Assembly: GCF_019320115.1 (NCBI RefSeq)
Contig: NC_089591.1
Span: 24,592,502 to 24,656,501, forward strand
Direction of reading: 5' to 3'
DNA length: 64,000 nucleotides
Origin: Miscanthus floridulus
Taxonomy: Eukaryota; Streptophyta; Magnoliopsida; Poales; Poaceae
Shown here: piece by piece, positions 22,236 through 34,640 of the stretch
Position numbering within the stretch: the first letter of the stretch is position 1
Layout: each line of letters begins with the position of its first letter
Program-made: the position numbers and the translations under genes
Notes under the pieces: generated by a model
The model's database searches: none
What the model was told of the DNA's origin: nothing
The model's input: only the letters and a program-made list of their open reading frames with translations

Positions 22236-24149
22236 ATGTTAGGAAAACCCGGAGGCAGTGGCCAAGGAAACGAGGATGCACCAATGGATTTCAATGGTTG
22301 TGTTTCTAAGAATGAGCTTCGTGCCGTTCTTGATGACAAGTTCAATGAGATCCTTCAACAAATCACTAATTTGGCCAAGAGGATTGAAGATGTTGAACAA
22401 CAACATCCTGAACCATGTCCTGAAGATGATGTTGATGATCTCTCTGAGGAGGAGGAGGGTGACGCGGAGGTTGAAGCCGAAGCTCAACGACATGCTGAGG
22501 ATGCACGTAACCGTAATCGGTTGAACTTTAACCGACGTGGTATGGGAGGTAACAACCAAGGTAATAATGATCCTTTCTCTAAAACCAAGTTTAAGATACC
22601 TCCTTTTTTTGGTTCTGCTTATCCTAAAGCATATTTAGATTGGGAGATGGCTGTAGATAAAAAATTTAGCTCCCATCAAGTACCTGAAGAATATAGAGTT
22701 AGACTTGCTACTAGTGAGTTTACTAGTTTTGCTCTTTTCTGGTGGAATGATATTTGCAATAACGCTAATGCTAATGCTCAAATACCTCAAACCTAGACTA
22801 TACTTAAATGACGAATGAAATCGAGATTTGTTCCTCCATACTATCAGTGTGATCTGCGATTAAAACTACAACGTTTAAATCAAGGTAGTAAAACTATTGA
22901 GGAATATTATCAGAAGCTTTTAATTGGTCTAGCATGTAGTAACATATAAGAGGATGATATGGATAAGTGTTCTAGATTTTTTGGAGGTTTGCGTCGTGAA
23001 ATACAGGATGTTCTTGACTATAAAGAATGGACTAGATTTTCCCAATTATATCATTATGCTATTAAAGCTGAAAGGGAAGTACAGGGACGACAACCTAGGT
23101 GATCCACGACTCCATCCGTGACTCCATCCATTCCTTCATGTCCAACCGAGGTGAGTAAATTTTCTAATGTGTAGACACCACCAGCGCATGTAAAGAAGAG
23201 TTCTCCTATCACACCTTCCAGTGGATCTGCTACACCTTCCGCTAGCAGCTCTTCTAAAGTTGTGTGCCACCGCTGTAAGGGCATGGGACATATTGCTAAA
23301 GAATGCTCTAGCAAACGTGCATATATTGCTATTGATGATGGTGGGTATGCTAGTGCTAGTGATGAGGAGAATGAATTTGCACTTGCAACTGATCTTTATG
23401 CATATAAATTTGCGGATAGTGCTGAAGATTCTGATGAGGTAATTGATAGTGTGGCATGCACTGTAGACTACAAATCAATCCTTGTTTAGCGTGTTTTGAG
23501 TACACAAGTTGAGCCAGTAGACAAGCTACAACGCCATAATTTGTTTCAAATGTTCCTCATTGTCAATAATTTATGTGTTCGTGCTATAATTGATGGAGGG
23601 AGAAGCAATAACTTGGTAAGTTCTGAGCTTGTCAAGACTCTTGGTTTATCTACATGTGCTCTTCCACATTCATACCATGTTCAATGGTTCAACAATAGTG
23701 GTAAGGCAAAGGTAACACAATCTGCTCGTGTGCATTTTTCTATCGGGTCATACCATGATTATGTTGATTTTGATGTTGTGCCTATGCAAGCTTGTTCACT
23801 TTTGTTAGGCCGCCCTTGGCAGTATGATAATAATGTTGTACATCATGGTAGGCAAAATAGATATACTTTTATGTTTAAAGGAAAGACCATTGTTTTACTT
23901 CCTTTAACACCCGCTGAATTTGTGCAATATGAAAAGGAACTTGCTGAAAAGAAAAATAAAGGCCTTGATAAAGACTCTAGCAAACCATTAAATGAACCTT
24001 CAAGTAACATGAAAGAAGTTTTATTTGCTCTTAAATCTGTTCTTGCTGTTCATGATGAACCATGTTATGCTCTAACTTGTACATCGCCTATCTGTCCACT
24101 TGGTTCTACTCCTAGTGCTATGCCTCTTATTGGTACTAACCTTTTGTAG
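22236..24149 (+). pseudogene. gag-protease polyprotein of the non-autonomous element, broken
   Basis: ATG at 22236 starts MLGKPGGSGQGNEDAP. A coiled coil near residues 25-55 (KFNEILQQITNLAKRIEDVE) and an acidic stretch precede the gag core KFKIPPFFGSAYPKAYLDWE, then FALFWWNDI. In-frame stops follow: TAG at 22796, then TGA, TAG and others. The gag continues as VPPYYQCDLRLKLQRL and GGLRREIQDVLDYKEW. A complete CCHC knuckle, CHRCKGMGHIAKEC, lies at about 23262. The protease-like region has IIDGGRSNNLVSSELV, the motif otherwise often DGGS, and later LLLGRPWQYDNNVVHHGR. The reading frame ends shortly before the polypurine tract. Mutations of both TGG-to-stop and Gln-to-stop type occur. Confidence 0.8.
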
Positions 24150-24313
24150 GAGAAGGAGGATGAATTCCCAGCAGGAAAGCCACCATGGCAGCCGCCTTTG
24201 TGAAGGATTGGGCGCCAAGATGAACGTCTTCTTCCCGAGCCATCGTTACTATCATCTAATGGAGGAGATGATCTACTTCAGTCGAGGATGACTTCAATTC
24301 AAGAAAGGGAGGA

Positions 24314-25148
24314 TGATGAGGACATCACTTCTTCATCACATACAAGCCAAGGAGAGGAGGAGGACTAGCATGGGCGTCCAATTCATCTTTCTTATGTTGG
24401 AGGCCCAGTCCAACTGAAGTTGGAGCCCATCTTGGGTTCTAGGACCAGTCTGCCTTAAACTGGTCACCCAGGATGCATCCGGACTCCGTTTTCGATGATC
24501 CACTTATGGTTGGAAAGCTAATTTGATAAGGAAGCCAACCCAATTAGTCTCATGTCAAAATCCCTTTGGAATCAATAGGAATCATCGAAACTAGTCAGCA
24601 TCTAGAATCTGTCAGGGTGCTGCGACACCGTCTTTTGGTCCGTTGGACCGTGTATTGTGTTTGGGCCCATTAGGGGGCGCGTCTAGGGGGGTGACGCCCA
24701 AGACTCTATAAATACCAGCTGTCGCTCTCCTTAGGGTTTGGGGTTTTGTTTAGTTCCTTATTTCCTCATGAAACAGACATCATTTTGCTACAACTGTGCC
24801 GCCAAGGCTGCTTGCTGTGAACTAGGGCCCCAGTTCTTGATCTTGTTCGCCTATGGCGATTAGTCCTTTCAAATTAAGACTTGAACTCCTTCTTGATTTC
24901 ATAAGCCTCATATTTATTTGCAATTTTAGATTGCGTTCATCCCATTCTTGCTTGTGTTCTCGATTCGCTTGCAGGAAAGCCTTCTCGACGAGGTCAATCG
25001 TGTTCGCATGGTTGATAACCAACGGAGCAGTGGTGTAACGGTTGCGGGGGTCCGAATCAATCTTGGTTCAAAGCCTAGATCATGAACATCGAGTCTCCAC
25101 CAATTGACACTATCATACCTTTCAGAAGATTGGGCCTAGTCTACATCA
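24314..25148 (+). repeat. 3' LTR of the gag-protease element
   Basis: It follows the polypurine tract at about 24299-24313 and is followed by CCCGC, the presumed target duplication. Its TATA-like TCTATAAATA is kept near 24,704. Confidence 0.9.
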
Positions 25149-25153
25149 CCCGC

Positions 25154-26140
25154 ATCCTCCAAGCATTAGCCCAAAATAGAGAACCTGCTCCTCAAGGTCG
25201 ACAAGATCCACACGCAAATAACACCTATGCCAATTTTCTCAAAACCCACCCTCCTGTGTTCCTTAAAGCAGATGAGCCACTAGAGGTAGATGATTGGCTC
25301 CATACCATAGAACAAAAGCTTGGCCTCATCTGTTGTAGTGATGTTTAGAAAACCTTATTCGCTGCACACCAACTCCAGGGCCCTGCTGGCGCCTGGTGGG
25401 CAAACTTCCTCACAACCCATCCCATGGGACATTAGGTTCTGTGGGCTAACTTTTGAACCACTTTTTGAGCTCACCATATCCCAGAGGGGGTGATGGCGAT
25501 AAAGTTAGAGCAATTTATCAAGTTACAGTAGGGAAGCAAGAGTGTGAGGGAATACTCGGCTCAGTTCAATCATTTATCCTAGTATGACTCTGAAAGTGTC
25601 AATACTGATGCTAAGAAAAAGTAGTGGTTCATCCATGGTCTTGACCCTAAGATTCAAAAGATGTTGACCTATTGTTTCACTACTGATTATCATGAGGCTA
25701 TCAATATTGCTATATCTTATGAAGAAAAAGATTGTCTGTATCAAGAGGCAAGGAAGAGGAAACATGTGCACATGGGATTCTCTAGTGGTAATAATCAGCG
25801 TTAGAGGTTTGTGTACCAACCTGGCTATCATTCTTCTAATCGTCCACCTTAGTAACAAGGCTAGCAGCAGTCAAACATCCAACCCACTACAAATTCTTCC
25901 TATCCACATCAGTCAAATACCACAGGTGTTCGTCCCAACAACCCACCAAACAATACTAACCTCCCCTGTTTTAACTATGGAAAGGTCGGGCACTTTTCTC
26001 GATAGTGTCACCTTCCTAGACAAAACAATGGTCCTAGGCCACCAATGAACCAGCAGTACAACAATCAACTGCAAGGTAATTAGCAGAATGCCTAGAAGAA
26101 AGGACATGGACCAAAGATAGGTCGAGTGCATTATATCTAG
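25154..26140 (+). pseudogene. Main part of the Tekay gag, with about 15 stop codons
   Basis: The frame continues from 20155 as ILQALAQNREPAPQGRQDPH, then THPPVFLKADEPLEVDDWLH and FAAHQLQGPAGAWWANFLTT, a typical Tekay/Del gag core. Matrix-proximal and C-terminal parts follow (SVREYSAQFNHLS, DPKIQKMLTYCF). The zinc knuckle at about 25,970-26,010 reads CFNYGKVGHFSR-stop-C, so the second Cys is Tyr and a stop replaces the Gln before the last Cys. I count 12 TAG, 1 TAA and 2 TGA stops in this single frame, with no need for frameshifts. Nearly all sit where relatives have Gln or Arg. That pattern is unusually clean. Confidence 0.85.
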
Positions 26141-26500
26141 GGTGATGTTATTCTGGAAGGTGAACCCATCATGATGGGTATGCCTCTTTCGCCATACCCT
26201 ACAATTACATTCTTGAATCAAGTACATCGCATAATATCACCAATAAACATAGGGTATGTAGTGTCAACTATCTTTGGGAACTACGAAGAGTGTTACAAAT
26301 TTCTTTGTCCTATCTAGGTTACTAACTCCTCTATAGTAGTAACCTTCTCTAAAGAAAAGTAATACAGCAATACCTCCCCTCTTTGTGTTTTTTATATCTT
26401 GCTAATAAATGTGCTTGACATGTTTCCTTTTCCATTACTAAACCCCAGGCTTTAGGAGTCATGTAATCTCGGGGCGAGATTTCTATAAGTGGGGATGAGC
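26141..26500 (+). pseudogene. Remnant of protease start and polypurine tract; pol missing
   Basis: After the gag, GDVILEGEPIMMGM corresponds to the gag-protease junction of Tekay elements. The frame then loses resemblance within about 60 bp, and the LTR begins at 26501. All of RT, RNase H and integrase is therefore absent, probably by internal deletion. The stretch just before the LTR (ATAAGTGGGGATGAGC, 26485-26500) is the likely polypurine tract. Confidence 0.65.
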
Positions 26501-29500
26501 TGTAACACCCTAAGTGTTAAGCATCACTAAAACTTGGTCATGTCATCATCATGCATGTTAATCATCTATGAGTAGCTAACCATGCCTTGCATTTACTAAA
26601 ACTAATATTTATTTTATAGAAATGTTATGCATGTGATGCTTGAGTTAAAACTTAAAATTTCTTTTAAGGTACTTTCTGGGCTCCTACTTTCGAATTTCAC
26701 TAAAATACTTGAAATTATGCTCTAATAAGCTTTGAGGTGTAAAGTAAGTGCTTTACACTAGTGACAAGTATGAAGCATGAATTCAAGTTCAAACCCTTAA
26801 AAATGGAGCCCCAAATTTGGATTCAAAACATGGATTTCAGCACTTAGCCATATTTGGTTAAGTATTGAAAATCATCATTGGATTCACTTTTGTGGGAATT
26901 ATTAAAATGAATTTTATAAATAAACTTGTTCAACAGTAGCATAATTTTGAAGTATGAAATGTGTACTTTGCAATGGTGTTATTGGTTGATTTGTGTGATC
27001 ACTAATTAATCACCAATTAATTCACAAACATCCCTAATCTAACAGCTTTGTAAAACCCTAACTAAAGATCTATCAGTTTAGAGCTTATTGTTTCTTTTTC
27101 CCTCTGTTCTTGGATCCCTATCTCTTGATCCAGATAGAATTAAGTGTTATTGCTTAAAGCAAAGATGGAGAATTTAGTTAGATGAAAAACTTTTGTTTTT
27201 GGAGCCAATTGAGTTCATGTTTGGAATCGAGAGATGAAGGGAGAAGAAAGGGGCAGTGTCAGTCATGAACAATGCATGCCACCAGCACCCTACCTGTCAC
27301 TGTTGCCGCCGAATGGTTCACCACCTCCACGTGTGCCAAAACATAACTGCTTCGCCTAAACGCTTCGGAAGTAGGAGCTAGACACCCAAAAACTACCTTT
27401 ATGCCCTTAAGTCGCCTAGCCGGCCGCTGGGCTCACCTTCTCCTCTTTTTGCCACCGTCATTGAGCTCTCAGTTCATCGGCAAATTCACCGCCACCAGTC
27501 CACCTCACCACAATTCATCTCATAGCCACGCTCGCAACCTTCTTGCGCACCTACTTGACCTGCTCGCGTTAGCTCTAACCACCAGACCTGCCTGCACGTC
27601 ATCGTCTTCTCTGGCCTCGAGTAGAGTGCCACCATGAGTCCCTCACTAAGGCCAGCCCTCTATGGCGCACCTCCACTCCAACACTTTCATGTTTTGGTTC
27701 CCTCTTATCTCTCTGTTGCTCATCATCCTGATGGTTTTCACAGCGGGGTAGCTCCGCCGCTTCCCAGGTTCACGCTGCCAACTTTGCCCCCAACGATGAC
27801 GAGGTAGCTCCACCACTTCCTAGGTTTGACCAGCTGCCGTTCTGAAGTCATGGTGAGCTCCTCGTGCTAACGCTGTTGTGCTTTTAACCTCTACCGGGCC
27901 ATAGTGGCAAGAGCACCACTGCGCCAGTGTTCTTTGCCTTGCTAAGCCACCGCCACCGCGGTCGCATATGTTGTTAGCTTGCACGTGCCAACAGACCCCT
28001 CTAGCATGTTCACGTGTGTGAGTTGAGTATGTTTGTGGCCTTTGCATCGCTGGAGAGCTCGCCGTTAGGTGTAGCTATGTTGCCGAAGCTCCACCATGCC
28101 TCCATGGCCACCGGCATGGATGCTGCCATGCCCTAACAAGTAGGTCATCGTTGTTAGAGTGTATAGAAGGTAGAGAGGGGTGCGTTAGGCTAGCTCATTT
28201 CACTAGAGTCACCAACAATGACCAAAGCCACCTCACTGGAGCATCACCGGCCACCAGAGCTGCCGTCGTGCTCACCGTCGTGAGTAGAAGTTCAACGGGT
28301 AGCACCAGGAGATGCGCAGGGATGAGGGGAGTTGAGAGAGGTAGGTCTCGCCACTAGAGAGCTTGCCGTCAGCGAGCACCCAAGGGTCAACGGTCGTTGG
28401 CGCCGCGGTCAACGCTGGCACAATATGCGTGGTTGATCAGGCTTGGTTGTCAGTCAGAGAGGGTGAGAGGGGAGCAGGTGAGAGGATTTTTATCCTTTTT
28501 CATTTTTCTAAAAATGCTAATAATCCCTAAAATTAGATTAATTCATAACTAAATAATTAAAGCTGATAAAATTATGAAATTTTTTGTGTAAGCTTGTAAT
28601 CTTGTGTTTCATCAGTGAAAAATATGAGTTGGAGGAAATCAGTACTTTTGCTAGATCTCAAAATTACCTCTTTTAATTAATAAATGAACCTTCCATGATT
28701 TTGATAGGTTAAAATAGTTATCCTAAAATCATAAAATTTTGTGTATATGATTTCCATGCTAAAATAGATCTCCACAAAAAGTTTGGCCCTGTTTTGATGA
28801 AAATAATTTGCTCACTTAATTTGGATGCCTTTTATGGATTAATAAAAATACAAAATTTAATTCCTTAAATCATTAAAATGAATTGATTGAACTTTGGGGT
28901 TGATTGTGGTCCTTGGAACACTAACACCTTGCTATTCCATGGTAACTACTTACATGATTGTGTTCTCATGATTAACATGTTAATGATAAATAACAATAGT
29001 GTTCAGTGAGTAATTAACCCAATTGTTAGTGAAGGAAAGTTGTATTCAAGCTAAATTAATCTTGTTAATCATTATGATACAAGTGAAGCACTTCATCATC
29101 CTAAAGCATGCATATTTATTTACGTTTAGTGAACAAAAGTGGTGGACCCTCGTGTTGAGCAAGTCCTAGAGGAGGGTTTTCACTCGGTGGAGGTTGGGAT
29201 CGAGGGCTATGTTACTTCTAAAATATCTAACAACCCTGACACCGCAGGCAAGTCCCAGAGCATACAACCACTTCCTTGTGTTTTACAAATATTATTCACC
29301 TAAGTCTTATGTTTGGTGCATTAAGTACTATAGGAGTTAATTGATCACCTTTTGTTGCATTATCTGCCGTGATATTCTTATTCCATGATACCCTTTTTAG
29401 TATAATAGGTTAGTAGTTCTTAGCTTTGCTTAGTAATAAGAGATGAGTGGTGATTTCATCATTTGCAATGGTTCCTTCCTCAGGAAATGTCCTGAGCGTT

Positions 29501-30696
29501 AAATAATTAATAATGCTTAAACTAGAGACCGGATGGGACCTAGGTTATGTCTCTGGTGGTTGAGCCGACAGGGTCACCTAGTCATGCTTGTTTTGTCTAT
29601 GTCAATTGAGGACCATACCATTGTTGGCCACCATGTGGTTGGGACTTTGTAGTACTAGTCACATACTCTGGTAAGCCTAATACCTCGGCTGTTCCATTAT
29701 GTGAAAGGCTAACCGTGCACTAGGAGTGGAGAGATGGTGAGAGTAGTGTGTACACAACCTATAAATCCAAAAGGCATGGCGTAGGGAGGTGGAGTACTGT
29801 GCTCTCGGGTAGCACTAGACCTGTTCATGTTTTAGAGGATCTGAGTGAGGGTTGATATATATAGGTTCGAGTCTGGGCCTAGATTTGCATATATCATGTG
29901 GTAAGGAACCCCCAGCTGGTCCACATCGATTCGAATCGTCGTGCTTCTTAGAGAAGGAGACCTGATCCTCTGACTTACAACGTAGTTAATAACTAAAACC
30001 CTAGTGATGTGATCATATGATGAGATGGTTAAAGAAGTGACTGATTTAGATTAGGTGCAAATGAGACTCATAATTACTTAACTTGAGCTAAAACATTGAA
30101 GGTAAGGATCAACCATTAGTAAGCTTTTTATGCAAAAGTTATTCTTGATTCTTGCTATAGTACCTTGATTCTCATAAAGCATGCATGTCCTTAGAGTCTT
30201 TCCTTTTCGTCAGTTAAGTCTTGTTAAGTACCTTTATACTCATGGTTTGTTAAACCCTTGTTGCAGGTGAGCCTCATGAGCAGTTAGGCTTTTGCCCCTA
30301 CTACATGACGGTTCTGGAGGAGGAGTTCCAGCAGTAGAGCTGTTATTGTTGTGCACCCTTTGGCAGGGTGAACTTCTTTTGATTGTAATATAAGTGGTAC
30401 TCTTTTGCTACACACTGCCTGGATGGCTAAAACTTATGGTTTGTAACAACTAAATAAATGGTTTGTAAACTTATGGTTTGTAATACTTTTGCCACTTAAT
30501 CTGATGTAATATATTTGTATATTTGTAATGCTTCCTATGATGTATCCTGCTCAGAAAGGAAACATGGATGATTTGGGGTTCCCCGAGGACACCCAACAGA
30601 CTACCGGAGTTGTCTGGCTCCCATGTGCAGCCGTCAGAAGTATGGAAGACAATGACAGACACATATGGGCCATATAACTTGGGCAGTTCTGCCACA
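26501..30696 (+). repeat. 3' LTR of the Tekay/Del-type element
   Basis: It starts TGTAACACCC directly after a polypurine tract. The end at 30696 (TCTGCCACA) is inferred because it is a near-inverse of the start. The resulting 4.2 kb is long, but multi-kilobase LTRs are usual in grass Tekay elements. It has AT-rich arms and a GC-rich island at about 27240-28470. ORFs inside the island, for example at 27401-27637, are not supported as genes. No other gene is seen over this 4.2 kb. Confidence 0.7.
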
Positions 30697-33600
30697 ACTG
30701 TCATATGCCACTCAACCTGATTTTGAAGAGGAGTTGCTTAGTGCGCTCCTAGGGGCCTTGAAGTCATGAATTCAATGGCCCCTATGATAGGAGGCCTTAG
30801 ATAAGATCAGCCCATGAGTCAACAATCCAAGGGAAATTTTGGACATTCGTGAAGAATCAACCTTGGAGCTTGAAAGGAAAGATGATATCAACGAGCATGG
30901 AAGCTACTTCATGAACACTTCATCAAACCCATGCTCGTATGAGAAATCTCCTAAATCAATTGGTCTCTCCAACATCACCATACATGAGATCTTCAACCCC
31001 CTCACCCTTCCTGTTCATAAAAAATTTGAAAGGGTGGTTGTAGATGTGTTTGTATATCATAAATATAACAAATCTTTTTGGCATGAATCTTGAGATAGGA
31101 ACACAAAGGTTGGTGTTGGAGGGGAAACCACTCCAACTTAAAACACAATTCAAAGGTTTCCAAAGGATGAGCTTTTGTCCCAAAACAAGCACTTTTGGGA
31201 GATAACATGAGCTTTTACCTTTTGCTGTAATGCCCTTGTGAAATGAGCATAGAAATATAATTGTGAAAAATATTCCTTCGGGTATTTTTGTCACAAACCA
31301 TTCTAGGTTTGAAGCAAAAAGAACAAAGGTGATGACACATGGTATGTCCAAGCAATCATCATGCAACATTGAATCACATACATCCAAACTTGATTTTGTT
31401 GCAAGTTTAGGGGATGGGCTTTTCTGAAAAATCTTATGCCATGTTGCTAAATCGTTTTGGTTGTCTCTATCTTTAAGCCATGCTCAATTTCCTATATAAC
31501 AACCATGCTCTTTCATCTCTATTTGAATAAATCTCTATAATGCTTTCATGCTACCTTTGTTTGCTATAGTATGCTTAAAGTTTAGAGTATGTTCATACAT
31601 CTTTTAAATTAAGCATGGTGCTTAGTTTAGGGGTGCTAATTTTACTTGCAAAAGCTTTTAAATTAAGCGTGGTGCTTAGGTTAAAATGCCTTCATAAATC
31701 AAATTAGACATGGTGTCTAGGTTGATTTTTGAGCCGATAGTATATGTTAGTAGATACTGGATACTTTGTTAGACTAACCCCTGTAGGAAACTCTCAATTC
31801 AATTTGGATAAGTCACGATATGAATTGAAATCGGAGATGAAGTAAGGCACATGATGAACTCCAATAACATTGCAAAAAGATGACACAGCTCATTCAACAT
31901 GGATGGAAGAACTCCATAGAACAAAGAGGAAGAAGATGAGTGTCATAAAACATGATCTATAATCAAGGCACTCACTCATAGGAAGTGGACAAGCAAATCA
32001 ACAGACCCAAAAGTCCTCATGAATAGGAGATCATTTATGGAAGCCAAATCATGATCTAAGGCATAAAACAATGAATGGGTGAGACAGAAGGTCCAACAAG
32101 ATGTCAAGATCAAAGAGCAAAAAGATGGCATGACAAAAGAATGAGAAAGAAAGGGTGCAATCTAGGAGACAAGAAGCTCATGAATAGTTCAAACTGCGAG
32201 GCTAGCCGAATAAGGAAAACTTCAAACAAAAAGGGAAGGACCATCATGAATCATCTACCCTTTGTCATATGGTGTAATTATGCTCCAATGACAAAGGTAA
32301 CATCCTAAGGTAAATGGTCAATATTTAAAGAATTTTCCTTGATTCTGGTAGGAACATAAATAAGAAACAAACATGTTCAAGTTATAACTTGTTTGATCCA
32401 ACCTGGTTAACTCAAGATGTTTAGTTCTTTAAGCTTGTTCCTAGCACCACTTTCTTGATCTCATAGTCTTAACCAAATGAGCTAAAAAGCACAAATCTTA
32501 TCTCTGGAAGATGAAAGTCATAATTATGTAAAGATTGATACATTATGAAGAGATAGACAATCCTTCTGTATGTTAAGCAATTTAATCCTTTTTGCCAAAT
32601 GTACTTAAGTGCTACATTCATGCTTAATCTTCTGATCTTATCATCCATGTTATAATTGAACAAAGCGCATAACATCAACTTCTTCTTGTTCCATGTGCCT
32701 AAGGTTAGAGAAGAATGAATAAAATTTTAGTCATGTTGGTGTTTTCCCACCAACAGAGCCCATGCACTTTATCTCTACCATGTCTTATGAGCAAGACACA
32801 CTTCAAACAAAGTGTGGGGAAATTTGATTCCCTAATTTCTACAGGTGAAGGTTCTGAACCAAAATCAAAACTCAAAACTGAGATGAGTTTGGCAGAAGAA
32901 GGTGACATCACCATTAGATGCTTCATCACAAGAATCCTCATCTTTAGAACAAACCGAGGTACTTGATCAATGAACTTCACAAGAAGAAGTTCAGTTTGAA
33001 TGACTTTACAACACTGAACCCTCACCGAAAGAGCTAGCTTGGGGGAGAAGCACTCCCATGTATCCAGGTAAGTATTCTTTCTCCTTAATTTTAGTTTTTA
33101 GTTCCTTTTTAATAGTTAAAAAATGGTGAATGAAAACAAAATAAATAGTTATCCCTGTAGTAGTAAAATAAAAAGATTGTGTCTAGTTTGCTTTAAGTTT
33201 GATTTCTAAGAACTGAATAAAATAAAGAGGACCCTGAATAATCTCTAAAATGGAAATGATGAATAGTTGCTCTGTTGTAACTCCTTTCAAGTACTTTGTT
33301 TTCAGTCTTGAATTCTCCCGAGTTTTGGATAAAATTATTTTGATATAAGGATTTACTCTGAACTTGAAACTCATGGGTAGCATATGCTTGATCTAATTTT
33401 AGGTAATTGATGGATATGATATGAGAAGGTCTAAACTACTGTTTTATCCTATTCCAAGTGACACTAAAGTTCTAGAGATTTATCTTTTGAAAAACACAAA
33501 AAATGCTACATGATGAGTTTCTGTATGACAAAGTTTGAATCTCCACCAGAGCCATACATGTTATTTAGGCTAGGAAAACTTCCACATATATGCTGCTTGC

Positions 33601-34640
33601 TTTGGCATTGAGTTTTGTCAAGCTTTGTTGACCCTTATGAGAGGTTTATCATGTTCTTAAAATCAAGATCATGTACACACCACCCAAATATGCACTACTC
33701 CTACACTAGGGGTAGGCGCAAAAACATGTCTTCCATCTAGATCTACCCAAAAATGTTTTAATCCTACATTGGGAGTGAGCACAAAAACATGCTTGATAGG
33801 TTTTCCATTCACCAAATAAATGCTCCAAGTTCATCTTGCCATTTCTCTAAAGTTTTGTTGCAGAAAAGAGACATGGGGCTATTCAAAAGTTATTCATAAA
33901 AAAAGAAAAAAATGGACACAAAAATGCTCAAGATATTTAAAACAATGGGTACTTAAATGCCCGCCTGAAAAAAAGAAAGAGATGAATAAGATAGCCCCTG
34001 TTCTCTAGCAAATATTTTCAAGTTTTCAAAAGAGAGAGATAAGTTTTCAAGGAGCAAAGTAGAATTAGGTTAGCCACCTTATATATCCACCATATATCCA
34101 CACACATGTATATCGTGATTTGATTGTATGACTCAACTCTCTTTAGATCCATTGTTTGAATTTACAATATATGCATTGCAAGTATGCTCTAGCTTTCTCC
34201 CTACCTAAGAACTTCACATAAAGCCTTAGTGGTAGGAAGAGAAAAAGGCATAACATCATTATTGCCTTGGTGAGGATCCACAGATACCACATATATTGAG
34301 AGAATAGAGAGTGTCATACAATGGAATCTCTAACTTTTATTTTGAAAACTTATAAAAAAAACTCCAGAACAATGGTGGAACAAAGAACTTGAGACATAGT
34401 GCTTGACTTGATCATTCTGTCTTTCAATTGCTCAAGACCCAAGTAAAGGCTAAGAAGCCCCATGGTTGAGGGTAATATGGGTAAGTTTGAAAGTTAGTTC
34501 AATTTATTCTAATCCGGAGGAGAATTCTTGATTGAACACCTATGTACTTTTGAGGCGTCAAAGCATTGTAGCAACTCCTGATCCATTGCTGAGTTTAGCT
34601 TTGCTTAGGGACGAGCAAAGGTTAAGATTGGGGGAATTAT
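30697..34640 (+). mobile_element. 3' internal region of an Athila-like Ty3 element
   Basis: This AT-rich block ends with the polypurine-like AAGATTGGGGGAATTAT before the LTR at 34641. An 84-codon open stretch at 30839-31093 (LTLPVHKKFERVVVDVFVYH) resembles the end of a coding region in Athila-type elements as I remember them. The rest is non-coding: three 60-bp imperfect direct repeats at about 31560-31740 and two short CAAAAACATG repeats near 33,720-33,790. No RT or integrase is visible, and the junction with the Tekay LTR at 30696 is approximate. Confidence 0.5.

Larger units (their letters stand above)
20156..25148 (+). mobile_element. Non-autonomous LTR retrotransposon with gag and protease only
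   Basis: LTRs of 833 bp (20156-20988) and 835 bp (24314-25148) start TGATGAGGACATCAC and end GTCTACATCA. The flanking 5 bp, CACGC and CCCGC, differ by one base and look like an aged target duplication. A tRNA-iMet-type primer site follows the 5' LTR, and a purine-rich tract (AAGAAAGGGAGGA) lies right before the 3' LTR. Between them are only a gag and an aspartic-protease-like region; there is no RT, RNase H or integrase. This matches the class called TR-GAG, which must borrow the enzymes of autonomous relatives. It is inserted in the gag of a Tekay element. I count about 57 mismatches between the LTRs (about 7%), mostly transitions. Confidence 0.88.

Noticed and set aside
27401..28357. ORFs in the GC-rich island of the plus-strand LTR
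   Set aside because: Same LTR context, no similarity and no splice or start context that stands out.
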